This document shows, piece after piece, positions 55,320-64,000 of a stretch of DNA of 64,000 nucleotides. How positions within the stretch are numbered: position 1 is the first letter of the stretch; the number at the start of each line of letters is the position of its first letter. This DNA comes from Paenibacillus riograndensis SBR5 (lineage in GTDB: Bacteria > Bacillota > Bacilli > Paenibacillales > Paenibacillaceae): positions 5,811,187 to 5,875,186 of the forward strand of contig NZ_LN831776.1 in assembly GCF_000981585.1 (NCBI RefSeq), written 5' to 3'. The notes under the pieces were generated by a model. That model did no database searches. It was not told the DNA's origin and saw nothing but the letters and a program-made list of their open reading frames with translations. The position numbers and the translations under genes were made by a program.

Positions 55320-57746
55320 TCAGCAGTGCAAGTCCTCTTCGCGGACGGTAACAGCTTCCCCTTCATAAGTAACAATACAGCTTCCGGCATGACCGGCCAG
55401 CTCTACGGCAAATTGTCTTACCGCCTGCATTCCGGCATATTCTCCCGTCCGCTTCCCGATAGTCAGGCTGCGGTCCGCTTCACACCAGCTCAGCTCAATC
55501 ATCGAATACGATCCGGTCTCATAATTATAATTATCGCCTTCATCTTCATACAGAGTGAAGGCTGCATCCTTGCCTCCGTATACCTTGAGCCGGGTCACAG
55601 CTTCCGGCTGTTCATCCGTATATTGAACATCGGGTCCGAGCGGAACAATGGACCCGGCACGGACATACAGGGGAAGCGTCTCCAGATCCGCCTTGGCTTC
55701 AATCGTCACGCTGCCCTCCAGCCGTTCATCGCTCCAGTAATCATACCATTCCCCTTCAGGAAGGTAGACCCTGCGCTGCTTAAGAATACCCTCAAGCTCA
55801 CGGGAGCCGGGACCGTAATACATAGCCTCTGTCACGGGAGCCACCATGAAGGCCGGACCGAACATGAACTGGTCGCCGATGGCATGAACCCGCACATCCT
55901 CCCGGTAGTCGAAGGCCAGCGCGCGGAACATAGTATAGCTTCGGTGTGCCACAGCTCCCGCCAGGGAGTAGATATATGGCATCAGCCTGTAACGGAGCTT
56001 CAGATAGTTCACCAGCGTATCATACATCAGCTCGCCCTTTTCACCGAACTGCCATATCTCTCTTGGTGTATCCGTGCCATGCGAACGGAACATCGGCAGG
56101 AAGGCTCCGAGCTGGAACCAGCGGACGTACAGCTCCCGGTAGCCCAGATCGGCAACACCATCGTCATAATCCCCGCTCCAGAACCACTGCTCCTTGTGAT
56201 TCTTCACGAAGAAGGCCCCGATATCCAGCGTCCAGTAAGGCGAGCCGGTCACACAGAAGTTGAGACCGTCGGCAATCTGCCTGCGCAGCGTCTCCCAGTT
56301 GGCGGCGGTGTCACCGGACCAGGTGATCGTGGCATACCGGTGCTGCCCGGCATAAGCGGAGCGTGTCAGATTGATCACCCGCTTCGCTGAGGTCTCTGCG
56401 CGCTGGCCTTCATAGATCCCTTTGGAGTGCTGCATGGAATAGGCATTAATCATGCCCGGATCGAGATACCGCTTCGACTCTGCCGTATTAATCAGCAGCC
56501 GCTGCTCCGGCTCCGGCTTCACCGGACCCTTCCAGTCCGCTTCGAACGGCTCGGTGCAATCGCACCACCAGGCATCGACTCCATGCGCGAACAGTCCTTC
56601 ATTGGCCTGCTTCCAGTACAATTCTCGCGCTTCCTCCCGGAAGGCATCATAGGTAGCCTGATTACCTAGCAGGAAGCCGCGTTCGTTCATCTCCTCATGA
56701 TTAGCCCCGCCTGCGCCCATAATCGGCCAGATCGATACCATCAGCTTGGCGTTCATGGCGTGGAGGCTGTTCATCATTTGCGAGGGATCAGGGAAGCGTT
56801 CAGGATCGAAGGTCTTTTGCCCCCACAGATTGCCCGTCCAGGACTGCCAGTCAAGCACGATACAGTCGAGGGGAAGCGAACGTTCACGATACTCTTGCAC
56901 GATGGCAATCAATTCCGCCTGGGAGACGTACCTTTCCTTGGACTGTACATACCCGAAGGACCACTTCGGCAGCATCGGAGCTTCTCCGGTCAGATAGCGG
57001 ATGCCCGCTGTAATCTGGTCGAATTCCGGTCCGTGAATGAAGTAGTAATCCATCTCCTCATCCGCATCGGTCCAGAGATACGAGCCGAAGGCATCATCGT
57101 GGAAGGTCATGTACGAACCCGAATCAACGAGAATCCCGTAACCGCGCGTAGAGACCAGGACCGGGACAACCGCTTTCATATTCTGCTGATACAGGTACTG
57201 ATGCTTGCCCCGGAGGTTCATCATTCCCTCTTCATGGGAGCCCAGCCCATACAGGGCTTCACCCTCCTGCCATTCAAATTCCAGCTTCGTATGAAAAGCC
57301 TCCCGCTCCAGCCTCCGGTTCACTCCTTCCGCTCTTGCACGCAACCCATCAGCACCCTGTCCAGTCTCTATCGTGTCTGCTGAAGCATCGAAAACCGTAT
57401 GATAGACCTCTGTGCGCTCCAGGGTTTTGCCGCCTCTGGCCGGCTCCCGTGTGAGCAGTGTGCCGTCCGCAGCTCTGTAGCTGAAGGCACAGGTCGCTTT
57501 GTCCACCTGGATGGTTAGCTCTGCGGTTGCGATTTCCAGATGGCCCGGAAGGTCCGTCACCTTATATTCAACCGCCTCCGCTTCCGGGCAGCTCACTACC
57601 ATCAGGCTCTCTTTGCCACTTAGCTCCGCATTTAATGTATACCGGATTCTGGCAATGTCCGGCGTACACCAGTCAATCTGCATAAGCCCCTCTGTCGTTT
57701 CCAGCCTGATCCCGTCCTTGCCGGAATGTACATGCTTCAATTCCAC
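55320..57746 (-). CDS. GH31 alpha-xylosidase/alpha-glucosidase-like enzyme with C-terminal domain, cytoplasmic
   Basis: About 808 residues. GTG 57746 is favoured by AAAGGTGG upstream; ATG 57764 is possible. No signal peptide. N-terminal beta-sandwich, then the barrel: CIVLDWQSWTGNLWGQKTFD, nucleophile Asp in WWCDCTEPFE, acid/base Asp in TITWSGDTAANWE, SPYWTLDIGAFF. A C-terminal DUF5110-type domain follows (LKVYGGKDAAFTLYEDEGDN). Probably acts on alpha-xylosyl oligosaccharides; members of this group also cleave other alpha-glycosides. Divergent from the AraC gene at 57866. Confidence 0.87.
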   Translation of the reverse strand: MELKHVHSGKDGIRLETTEGLMQIDWCTPDIARIRYTLNAELSGKESLMVVSCPEAEAVEYKVTDLPGHLEIATAELTIQVDKATCAFSYRAADGTLLTREPARGGKTLERTEVYHTVFDASADTIETGQGADGLRARAEGVNRRLEREAFHTKLEFEWQEGEALYGLGSHEEGMMNLRGKHQYLYQQNMKAVVPVLVSTRGYGILVDSGSYMTFHDDAFGSYLWTDADEEMDYYFIHGPEFDQITAGIRYLTGEAPMLPKWSFGYVQSKERYVSQAELIAIVQEYRERSLPLDCIVLDWQSWTGNLWGQKTFDPERFPDPSQMMNSLHAMNAKLMVSIWPIMGAGGANHEEMNERGFLLGNQATYDAFREEARELYWKQANEGLFAHGVDAWWCDCTEPFEADWKGPVKPEPEQRLLINTAESKRYLDPGMINAYSMQHSKGIYEGQRAETSAKRVINLTRSAYAGQHRYATITWSGDTAANWETLRRQIADGLNFCVTGSPYWTLDIGAFFVKNHKEQWFWSGDYDDGVADLGYRELYVRWFQLGAFLPMFRSHGTDTPREIWQFGEKGELMYDTLVNYLKLRYRLMPYIYSLAGAVAHRSYTMFRALAFDYREDVRVHAIGDQFMFGPAFMVAPVTEAMYYGPGSRELEGILKQRRVYLPEGEWYDYWSDERLEGSVTIEAKADLETLPLYVRAGSIVPLGPDVQYTDEQPEAVTRLKVYGGKDAAFTLYEDEGDNYNYETGSYSMIELSWCEADRSLTIGKRTGEYAGMQAVRQFAVELAGHAGSCIVTYEGEAVTVREEDLHC

Positions 57747-57865
57747 AATGCATCCACCTTTCATTATGACTTCCCATAACTATAATGATATTATTATTGA
57801 TAGCGGATTCTCTAGCAGATATTTGCGGTTCATCAGCACAATATTTCGATTCACAGGAGGGCAAC

Positions 57866-58759
57866 ATGTACGAACACCGTTACCGGGAGCATAAGCTGCA
57901 TGGCCAGCCGGAATTCCCGCTGCATATCTACAAGGTGGAGCATCCGGCCGGCGTGCATACCATCCTTCCGGTGCATTGGCATAATGAGATGGAGATTATC
58001 ACTCTGGCTTCCGGCCAGGCTATGTTCTATATCGAGGGCCGCGAATACGCCCTTCATGCCGGAGATGCCCTGATCGTCCATCCCGGGGAGCTCCATTCCG
58101 GCATGGACACCGGCTCCGGGGGCACCTGCTACTATTCGATTGTCTTCCGCATCTCCTGGCTGTCCTCGCCCCATCCCGACCGGGTACAGGTGCAGTACCT
58201 GGACCCGCTCCTGCAGGAGACGGCCCGGCTGCCGGTCCTATTATCTGCGGCGGATAGCGCCCACCTACCGTTGCTCCGGCTGGTCAGAGAGTTGCTGGAA
58301 CGTTATGACCAGAAGGCTGCGGCCTATGAGATGAGTCTGAAGGCGCTCCTGCTGCTGTTCATTGCCGACAGTTACCCGCTCGCACAGACGGGGATGGAGC
58401 CTGATCCTGGAGCCCGCCGCGCGCGCGAGGACAACCGGCAGATCCGGCAGGTTCTGAGCTATATGGAGGAGCATTCGCGCGAGAAGCTGGAGCTGGACCA
58501 GCTCGCTGCGGTGGTGTCGCTGAGCCGCTCGCATTTCTGCAAGTTTTTCAAGGACCGGACCGGCATGAGGCCAATGGAATATCTCAACTATATTCGCATC
58601 AGCCAGGCGGCCAGCCTGCTGCGCAGCGGCGCTTACAATGTGCTGGAGGCTGCTCTGGAGTCCGGGTTCCAGCATGTCAGCTACTTCACCAAATGGTTCA
58701 AGCATTATATGGACATGACGCCCTCAGAGTATAAGGCCCGGTACGCCTCCGGCCTGTGA
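57866..58759 (+). CDS. AraC-family transcriptional regulator
   Basis: 297 residues from ATG 57866 (ACAGGAGGGCAAC). Cupin with VHWHNEMEIITLASGQAMFY and GDALIVHPGELHSGMDT; helix-turn-helix LELDQLAAVVSLSRSHFCKF, VLEAALESGFQHVSYFTKWF, MTPSEYKARY. Probably controls the divergent GH31. A long hairpin terminator follows. Confidence 0.88.
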   Translation: MYEHRYREHKLHGQPEFPLHIYKVEHPAGVHTILPVHWHNEMEIITLASGQAMFYIEGREYALHAGDALIVHPGELHSGMDTGSGGTCYYSIVFRISWLSSPHPDRVQVQYLDPLLQETARLPVLLSAADSAHLPLLRLVRELLERYDQKAAAYEMSLKALLLLFIADSYPLAQTGMEPDPGARRAREDNRQIRQVLSYMEEHSREKLELDQLAAVVSLSRSHFCKFFKDRTGMRPMEYLNYIRISQAASLLRSGAYNVLEAALESGFQHVSYFTKWFKHYMDMTPSEYKARYASGL

Positions 58760-58775
58760 TGGCCTCTAAACAGCA

Positions 58776-58825
58776 AGACAGCAGCACCGTCAGCGAATGC
58801 TGCGGTCCTGCTGTCTATATTTTTC
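58776..58825. terminator. Terminator between convergent AraC and GH43 genes
   Basis: AGACAGCAG-C-ACC (58776-58788) pairs with GGT-C-CTGCTGTCT (58804-58816), followed on the plus strand by ATATTTTTC. On the minus strand it follows the GH43 stop region by overlap-free spacing of 18 bp. Confidence 0.75.
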
Positions 58826-58833
58826 AACCAGGC

Positions 58834-60261
58834 TTATGCCAGTGTAAAGGAACCCAGTTGCGCTCCGCCGCCGCCCGTATAAGTGAAGTACAAGGACTGT
58901 ACCCCGTCAGGAATAGCCACGTCTGTTGTATATTCGGTCCACACATTGGTGAAGCCTACCGGGATTGAGGCCAACACCGGTCCATCCCAGGCGGTCTTTA
59001 CCTGGAATTCTCCATGGCAGTAACCGCGCACCTTGATGGAGACCCGGGTAACCCCTTGACAATCGAAGTACTTGAATCCGGCTGTGGCTGAGTCGGTCAT
59101 ATTGGCGATATAACCAATCTCATCATCGCCATCCCTGCCGTCCTGGGTAATCTTCGGAAACCGGCTGTCCATCCAGGCTCCCATCGGGCCGAAGCCTCCG
59201 GTGTACATCTCCTGGTCCTTGGTGAACAGATGGCAGGCCAGATAGGCCGGATATTCCCCGCGTCCTGCAAGCGGTCCGCCGTTCGGGCCGGAGGTTGTAA
59301 TCTCCACCTGCGGAATCGTGCCGTCTTCACGGAACGTAATCGGCTCGATGCAGCCCTGGCGTGAGAACGCGGTCCCGTTGGTATGACGGTGATAGAAAAT
59401 ATACCACTCTCCATTGACCTCAACGATGCTGCCGTGGTTATTGCCGCCGTAATACATCGGCTGATCCGCCGGCTTGTACGTATCTATATGAAGATCGCAA
59501 TTGCTGACAATGACTCCCTGATAGGTGAAGCCTCTGGTCGGATGCTTGCTGGTCGCATAACACAGCTCATGCATGGAGATGGAGGAGTAGATCAGGTAGT
59601 AGATATCCCCTCTTTTGCGAATCGAAGGGGCCTCGAAGAACTCAAAACCCTCAAATCCGCTCCCCTTGCTGTAGGGCTGGCTCGGTGCAACGAACACAGA
59701 CTCCTCAATAATCGTAAGCATATCGGGACCGAGTACGGTAGCCATCGCCCCGTGTCTGGACTTGTCGCCGTATCCGCAGAAGCCGGTGTACAGGTAGGTG
59801 GTGTCTCCTTCGGTCAATACCCCCGGGTCAAACTGCGGCTCGTCGCCTTCCCGCTCGCCAAGCCGTGTTCCATCGGCATATCTGACATAACCGTAGAACT
59901 TATACTTGCCGCCCGGCTTGTCGCAGACCGCCACCGAAACGACGGAAACCTTGTCCAGCACATAGTAGAGATAATACCGACCGTCCGGTCCCACGGTGAC
60001 ATCGGGAGCATACAGGCACATGCTGCCTTCAGGATTCAACGGGTCATCCGTAGTCCGGTAGATTACACCCTCATACCGCCAATCGGCCAGATTGTCCTCC
60101 GGTGCCGACCAGCAGACATAGTCATTCAAGCAAAAAGCGTGCCCGTTAAAACGGTCATGCGAGCCATACACATATACTCTGCCTTCAAAAACATACGGCT
60201 CGCCGTCAGGGATATATTCCCAGGACGGGAGATACGGATTGAAGCCTTGTTTTTTTGCCAT
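58834..60261 (-). CDS. GH43 glycosidase with C-terminal CBM6-like domain, cytoplasmic
   Basis: 475 residues from ATG 60261 (AAGGGTGAAATT upstream). No signal peptide. GH43 propeller: FNPYLPSWEYIPDGEPYVFE (here Pro-Asp-Gly-Glu replaces the usual ADP motif, as in some subfamilies), CLYAPDVTVGPDGRYYLYYV, PQFDPGVLTEGDTTYLYTG, GFEFFEAPSIRKRGDIYYLI with the acid Glu. The C-terminal ~130 residues form a CBM6-like sandwich (YFDCQGVTRVSIKVRGYCHG). Xylosidase or arabinofuranosidase on oligosaccharides. Divergent from the GH8 gene with a cre-like site between them. Confidence 0.85.
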   Translation of the reverse strand: MAKKQGFNPYLPSWEYIPDGEPYVFEGRVYVYGSHDRFNGHAFCLNDYVCWSAPEDNLADWRYEGVIYRTTDDPLNPEGSMCLYAPDVTVGPDGRYYLYYVLDKVSVVSVAVCDKPGGKYKFYGYVRYADGTRLGEREGDEPQFDPGVLTEGDTTYLYTGFCGYGDKSRHGAMATVLGPDMLTIIEESVFVAPSQPYSKGSGFEGFEFFEAPSIRKRGDIYYLIYSSISMHELCYATSKHPTRGFTYQGVIVSNCDLHIDTYKPADQPMYYGGNNHGSIVEVNGEWYIFYHRHTNGTAFSRQGCIEPITFREDGTIPQVEITTSGPNGGPLAGRGEYPAYLACHLFTKDQEMYTGGFGPMGAWMDSRFPKITQDGRDGDDEIGYIANMTDSATAGFKYFDCQGVTRVSIKVRGYCHGEFQVKTAWDGPVLASIPVGFTNVWTEYTTDVAIPDGVQSLYFTYTGGGGAQLGSFTLA

Positions 60262-60431
60262 CGTAATTTCACCCTTGTTGCGCATAACCATCACCCTTAT
60301 ATTTTTTTGGCATCACGGTTTGTCCCTTACAGTATAGGGATGCGCCTTGACCGAAGTCCATGACATATAGCCACTTAACATTGATCTATTCTAAGATTAT
60401 AGGCTCAGCCCGGATCACCTATAAATTTTAA

Positions 60432-60445
60432 GGAAAACGCTTTAA
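60432..60445. promoter_or_regulatory. cre-like site between divergent GH43 and GH8 genes
   Basis: GGAAAACGCTTTAA keeps the AAACGCTTT core of the CcpA consensus with a mismatch at each end. It lies 60 bp before the GH8 start in a 243-bp divergent region. Confidence 0.4.
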
Positions 60446-60504
60446 TTTCTATAGTTCCGCCTATGTTATACTTTGGGCAAAACTCTATCCATTGGAGGAT
60501 TGTT

Positions 60505-61653
60505 ATGAATATCTTCACAGAAGGCTCCTTCTATACGGGAAAATACAGAAACCTGTTTCGCGAAAACGGAATATCGGAAGAGGCCGTCCGGCACAAGCTT
60601 GACGACACCTGGAACGAATTATTCTACGGCGCGCCCGATGTCCGAATCTACCATCCCATGGGTGATGATAAGGGCTATATCGTGGATACCGGCAATACCG
60701 ATGTGCGGACAGAGGGCATGTCCTACGGAATGATGATGGCTGTTCAAATGAACAAGCAGGAGGAATTCGACCGGCTCTGGAAGTTCGCCAAAGTATATAT
60801 GCAGCATACGGAAGGCCGTTACAAGGATTATTTCGCCTGGCACTGCAAGCCGGACGGAACACGGCTGTCGCCCGGTCCGGCGCCGGACGGGGAAGAATTT
60901 TTTGCCATGGCGCTGTTCTTTGCCTCCAAGCGCTGGGGCGACGGCGCCGAACCGTTCAACTATTCCGAGCAGGCCAGAATCATTCTCCGCGCCTGTGTGC
61001 ATAAAGGGGAAAATGAAGATGGCGATCCGATGTGGGACCCGGCGACCAAGCTGATTAAATTTGTTCCTGAGACCCCTTTCAGCGATCCCTCCTACCATCT
61101 GCCCCATTTCTATGAATTATTTGCCCTGCAGGCAGATGAACAGGACAGGGCTTTCTGGAAAGAGGCCGCTGCCAGAAGCAGAGCCTATCTGCACAAGGCT
61201 TGTCATCCGGTAACCGGCCTTTCCCCCGAATATGCCAACTATGACGGAACCCCGGCCGAGCCCCAGCCGCATGGAGACTTCCGCCACTTCTTCAGTGATG
61301 CTTACCGGGTCGCGGCCAACATCGGGCTGGACTATGAATGGTTCCGCTGCGACCCTTGGCAGACAGGGCAGTCCAACCGGATTCAGGCCTTTTTCCGCGA
61401 CATCGATGCCGCCGATTACCGGCGCTACACCATTGACGGCCAGCCGTTTGAGGAGCCGTCCCTGCATCCGGTCGGCCTTCTGGCAACCCTGGCTATGGCC
61501 TCGCTCGCTGCCGATGGGCCGGATGCCGGACATTACGTCAAGCTGTTCTGGAATACCCCGCTGCGCACCGGTGTCCGCCGGTATTACGATAACTGCCTAT
61601 ACTTCTTCAGCTTGCTGGCCCTAAGCGGAAACTACCGCATTTATATAAGTTGA
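60505..61653 (+). CDS. GH8 reducing-end xylose-releasing exo-oligoxylanase
   Basis: 382 residues from ATG 60505 (TTGGAGGATTGTT). No signal peptide. (alpha/alpha)6-barrel enzyme like the Rex family: acid Glu in DVRTEGMSYGMMMAV, DYFAWHCKPDG, APDGEEFFAMALFFAS, and base Asp in FFSDAYRVAANIGLD. It removes xylose from the reducing end of imported xylo-oligosaccharides, complementing the cytoplasmic GH10 and GH43. Its final codons Tyr-Ile-Ser-stop fall in the terminal repeat of the small palindromic element at 61642. Confidence 0.92.
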   Translation: MNIFTEGSFYTGKYRNLFRENGISEEAVRHKLDDTWNELFYGAPDVRIYHPMGDDKGYIVDTGNTDVRTEGMSYGMMMAVQMNKQEEFDRLWKFAKVYMQHTEGRYKDYFAWHCKPDGTRLSPGPAPDGEEFFAMALFFASKRWGDGAEPFNYSEQARIILRACVHKGENEDGDPMWDPATKLIKFVPETPFSDPSYHLPHFYELFALQADEQDRAFWKEAAARSRAYLHKACHPVTGLSPEYANYDGTPAEPQPHGDFRHFFSDAYRVAANIGLDYEWFRCDPWQTGQSNRIQAFFRDIDAADYRRYTIDGQPFEEPSLHPVGLLATLAMASLAADGPDAGHYVKLFWNTPLRTGVRRYYDNCLYFFSLLALSGNYRIYIS

Positions 61654-61855
61654 ACTTAAGTTTCACATTGTGGGTATGATCGTCACTGCGGGGAATGTTT
61701 GGACTTCCAGCCGCTGTTGTCCCCAGATTTCTTGATTAGAACCGCCTTTCGCGGTTGAAATCCGGTGACAAAGGCGGACGCATTCGCTCTTCCAGTTCCA
61801 AACTTCCCCTCCGCACTTCTACCCTTTTATGAAATTTTTAAGTTCATCTTTTATA
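61642..61855. mobile_element. Palindromic MITE-like element, copy 2
   Basis: About 214 bp, related to the copy at 53233. Terminal repeats TATATAAGTTGAACTTAAG (61642-61660) and the complement of TATAAAAGATGAACTTAAA (61837-61855). Inner pairs GTTTGGA/TCCAAAC (61697, 61797), TTGTCCCCAGATTTC/GAAATCCGGTGACAA (61717-61731, 61757-61771) and AACCGC/GCGGTT (61740-61745, 61751-61756). Differences from copy 1 are compensatory at the outer pair. Non-coding. Confidence 0.65.
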
Positions 61856-61874
61856 TTCATAAACAGACACCAAA

Positions 61875-61929
61875 AATCGCTCTTTTGGATACAATGGAGG
61901 CTCCGCCATCCATCCCCAAAGGAGCGATT
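61875..61929. terminator. Hairpin between convergent GH8 and response-regulator genes
   Basis: AATCGCTC (61875-61882) pairs with GAGCGATT (61922-61929), with TTTTGG/CCAAAG and ATGG/CCAT pairs inside. T-rich flanks on both strands (TTTTTGG on the minus side) suit a bidirectional terminator. Confidence 0.5.
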
Positions 61930-61991
61930 GTCTTTGATCTGTTCCCGGCAGCAGCAAGCGGTCTTGCGCCGCCGCGAGCAGAAATTTAGTA

Positions 61992-62090
61992 TTACCCGCT
62001 GAGCGCATCCGCCAAACGGACCAGCGACAGATCCTGGGTGAGATTTTTTTCGATATACGAGCATATCTTGTCGATCGCACTGGCCGCTCT
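61992..62090 (-). pseudogene. Remnant of an AraC-type DNA-binding domain
   Basis: About 30 codons read KRAASAIDKICSYIEKNLTQ, DLSLVRLADALSG, then stop. This is the start of an AraC helix-turn-helix of the response-regulator type. It lies directly after the stop of the intact regulator at 62098 in another frame, so it is either debris of a neighbouring regulator or of a former longer gene. Confidence 0.5.
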
Positions 62091-62097
62091 CTTTTGT

Positions 62098-62850
62098 TCA
62101 CTTCCCGACGGAAACTTCCCCGCCATCGTCATTCCATTCCGCTTCGCCCTCTTCCCGGTAGGCGCCCGGCGTAATGCCCGTATACTTTTTGAACACTTTG
62201 GTGAAATAATGCTTATTCTCAAAACCGACCTTTTTCCCGATGGCGTTCACGGACAGCTGCCGCTGGGATCTGAGCAGCTTTTGGGCCTCCTTGATCCGGA
62301 ATGCATTCAAATAACTGACAAACGTGTCGCCCGTCACTTTTTTAAACAGGCTGCTGATGTAGTTCGGATGAAGCTTCATCAATTCGGCAAGATGGTCCAG
62401 TGACAGATCGTTCATATAATGGGTTTTGGTATAAGCCAGAATGCGTTTCGCATGCCCTGAGCACTCCGGGTCGGCTTCGGAAGGAAGCTCCTGGTCAATA
62501 CGCGCCAATAGTAAGGCAATCTCATTTTTGTCGATCGGCTTCAGCAGATAATCCACCACTCCCGTGCGGAGCGCCTTCCGTACATATTCGAATTCATCGT
62601 AGCCCGTAAGGATAATAAAACGGTCGCATAGCCCGCTGTCCCTGGCTGCCTCGATCAGCTCGAATCCGTTTTTCTCCGGCATATGAAGATCCGTAACGGT
62701 CACATCCGGCATGTAGTCTTTCATGAGATCCAGTGCCTCAAAAGCGTTGTTCGCCTTGAATACCTCTGTCCCGAGCGGTGCCGCTTCACCGATGATCTTA
62801 ACCAATCCGTTAAGGATAAGCGGCTCATCGTCTACAATCAATACTCTCAT
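62098..62850 (-). CDS. Response regulator, receiver plus AraC DNA-binding domain
   Basis: 250 residues from ATG 62850, overlapping the kinase stop (ATGA), with GGAGGG upstream. Receiver ~1-118: Asp7-Asp8 and phospho-acceptor Asp54 in VTVTDLHMPEK. AraC helix-turn-helix ~145-240 (LSLDHLAELMKLHPNYISSL, VNAIGKKVGFENKHYFTKVF, ITPGAYREE). Much shorter than the YesN-type regulators elsewhere in the window: it lacks their middle region. Partner of the adjoining kinase. Confidence 0.9.
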   Translation of the reverse strand: MRVLIVDDEPLILNGLVKIIGEAAPLGTEVFKANNAFEALDLMKDYMPDVTVTDLHMPEKNGFELIEAARDSGLCDRFIILTGYDEFEYVRKALRTGVVDYLLKPIDKNEIALLLARIDQELPSEADPECSGHAKRILAYTKTHYMNDLSLDHLAELMKLHPNYISSLFKKVTGDTFVSYLNAFRIKEAQKLLRSQRQLSVNAIGKKVGFENKHYFTKVFKKYTGITPGAYREEGEAEWNDDGGEVSVGK

Positions 62851-64000
62851 GTCGGACCCGTCCCTCCTTTTGAGATGATGATGCTTAGGCATGTCCCCCG
62901 GTCCTGCTCACTGTCAATAACCAGCTGCGAGGAGCCGCCGAAAAACGATTTGATCCGTTCGCTGACATTGAACAGCCCCACGCCTCCCCCGTTCTCTGCG
63001 GCGGCTCTGTTGTCGTCTCCCCTTGCCAGCTGGGAGCGTATCGCCAGCAGCTTGTCCTCCTGGATGCCTGTTCCGTTGTCCGTAATGGAGATGCGGATTT
63101 CATCTCCGGTTTCCCGGACCTGGAGCTTAATATGGACGGGCCTGAGTATCGCGGACGCCCCGTGAACGATGCTGTTCTCGACCAGAGGCTGGAGCATGAA
63201 TCTTGGACAGTCCAGCTGCTCCGCATCCATGGCGACGTCAATCTCGTAGGTCAGTCTGTGCTGAAGCCGCATCTTGTGAATATTCAGATAGAAGACGACC
63301 GTTTCGATTTCTCTGGCCAGAACGGTCCGGTCCCCTTCCGAGGACAGGCTGTAACGCATCAGCTTGCCGAACCAGAACGAAATATCCGCTACTTCCTTGT
63401 CATTATTGGACTCAGCCAGCATCCGGATCGTCTCAAGGGTATTATAGAGAAAATGCGGTTTGATCTGGGCCTGAAGCACTTTATAAGCCGCTTCTTTATT
63501 CCGCAGCTCGGACCGGTGGACGTTGTTGATCAGCTCGTCCATGCGCCGGATCATCGAATTGTAGGTCGAGGTCAGAAATCCGATCTCATCCAGGTGGTTC
63601 GGTTTATCGTGCTTGCTGATGAACTGCTTCATATTATCGTCGTCCAGATTGCGCATATGTCTGGCAAGGAGCAGAATGCGTTTGGTAATTGTCGATGCGA
63701 GCGCATAATAAACAAATGACAAGACCGCCAGAAGCGCGATGATCGTAAAGACCAGAATAATCTCCTTGCGCTTGATTGTGCGGAACACATCGTCAACCTT
63801 ACCGGTCACGACGACCCGGACGTCCAGTTCCTCAATGTATAACTGATTCACAATAGTTTTATTGTTGATAAAATAAGGCCGGGCATCCTTGGAACCGAGC
63901 AGCTTCCAGGTTGCTTTGTCAATGCCTGCCGGGGCGCCTTCCGCCGGCGGCACCCCCTGCTCGGGAAGCAGGAAGGCTTGCCAATTGTCTCTTCCCCCGG
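62847..64000 (-). CDS. YesM-type sensor histidine kinase, N-terminus beyond the window
   Basis: The frame stays open to the window end, so the start is missing. Visible: end of an extracytoplasmic domain (YFINNKTIVNQLYIEELDVR), a membrane helix (IILVFTIIALLAVLSFVYYA), HAMP, phospho-acceptor in LQAQIKPHFLYNTLETIRML, N-box LVENSIVHGASAI, ATP lid ITDNGTGI and GGVGLFNVSERI. Coupled to the following regulator. The signal it senses is not inferable; a plant sugar is likely from context. Confidence 0.9.
   Translation of the reverse strand, partial: GGRDNWQAFLLPEQGVPPAEGAPAGIDKATWKLLGSKDARPYFINNKTIVNQLYIEELDVRVVVTGKVDDVFRTIKRKEIILVFTIIALLAVLSFVYYALASTITKRILLLARHMRNLDDDNMKQFISKHDKPNHLDEIGFLTSTYNSMIRRMDELINNVHRSELRNKEAAYKVLQAQIKPHFLYNTLETIRMLAESNNDKEVADISFWFGKLMRYSLSSEGDRTVLAREIETVVFYLNIHKMRLQHRLTYEIDVAMDAEQLDCPRFMLQPLVENSIVHGASAILRPVHIKLQVRETGDEIRISITDNGTGIQEDKLLAIRSQLARGDDNRAAAENGGGVGLFNVSERIKSFFGGSSQLVIDSEQDRGTCLSIIISKGGTGPT

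Noticed and set aside
61765..61989. Small plus-strand gene after GH8
   Set aside because: It spans the palindromic element and a hairpin, has no ribosome site and no recognisable sequence.

Overview
The window looks like a chromosomal segment of a Paenibacillus-type firmicute. The evidence is family-level: LplA/LplB/LplC-type sugar ABC transporters next to YesM/YesN-type two-component systems, many AraC regulators divergent from glycoside hydrolases, lipobox signal peptides, strong GGAGG ribosome sites with frequent GTG/TTG starts, and a xylanase with a CBM36 module of the kind known from Paenibacillus polymyxa. Almost everything serves hemicellulose use, mainly (arabino)xylan.

Layout. 0-6 kb: the end of a secreted protein with starch-binding modules, a decayed response regulator, and a plus-strand permease-permease-lipoprotein transporter behind a perfect cre site. 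5.8-11.2 kb: a frameshifted esterase, two GH43 enzymes, an AraC regulator and AraC/GH43 debris. 11.3-14 kb: two arrays of a 51-bp repeat flanking a gene for a nuclease-like/helix-turn-helix protein. 14-19 kb: a secreted xylanolytic set (GH43-CBM6-CBM36, a frameshifted GH43, GH10). 19-29.5 kb: a YtfQRT/YjfF-type sugar importer with two binding proteins, divergent from a kinase (frameshifted)-regulator-binding protein set. 29.5-34.7 kb: an unknown secreted protein, a kinase remnant, a third repeat array, a GH31 and its AraC regulator. 34.7-47.6 kb: one long minus-strand cluster reading binding protein, two permeases, response regulator, kinase, response regulator, cytoplasmic GH10, GH43-CBM6 and GH43. 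47.9-48.9 kb: a fourth repeat array. 49-54.3 kb: GH95, zinc dehydrogenase, aldo-keto reductase and amidohydrolase, which together fit L-fucose or L-galactose oxidation. 54.4-61.7 kb: AraC, GH31, AraC, GH43 and a GH8 exo-oligoxylanase. 61.7-64 kb: a palindromic small element, a regulator remnant, and a response regulator with a kinase cut by the window end.

How it fits together (inference): secreted GH10 and GH43 enzymes cut arabinoxylan; the LplABC-type and Ytf-type transporters import oligosaccharides and free (probably furanose) sugars; cytoplasmic GH10, GH43, GH8 and GH31 enzymes and the esterase finish the job. Two-component systems and AraC proteins sense the sugars, with CcpA-type cre sites as an overlay.

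The most unusual content is the 51-bp repeat family: about 64 copies in four arrays (19, 17, 9 and 19), all in one orientation, each with a conserved dyad core of about 22 bp and a locus-specific GC-rich linker. Two arrays bracket the nuclease-like/HTH gene. A second, unrelated family of about 215-bp palindromic elements occurs twice, each overlapping a gene's stop codon. Three otherwise good genes carry single-base frameshifts, which may be real or may be sequencing errors.
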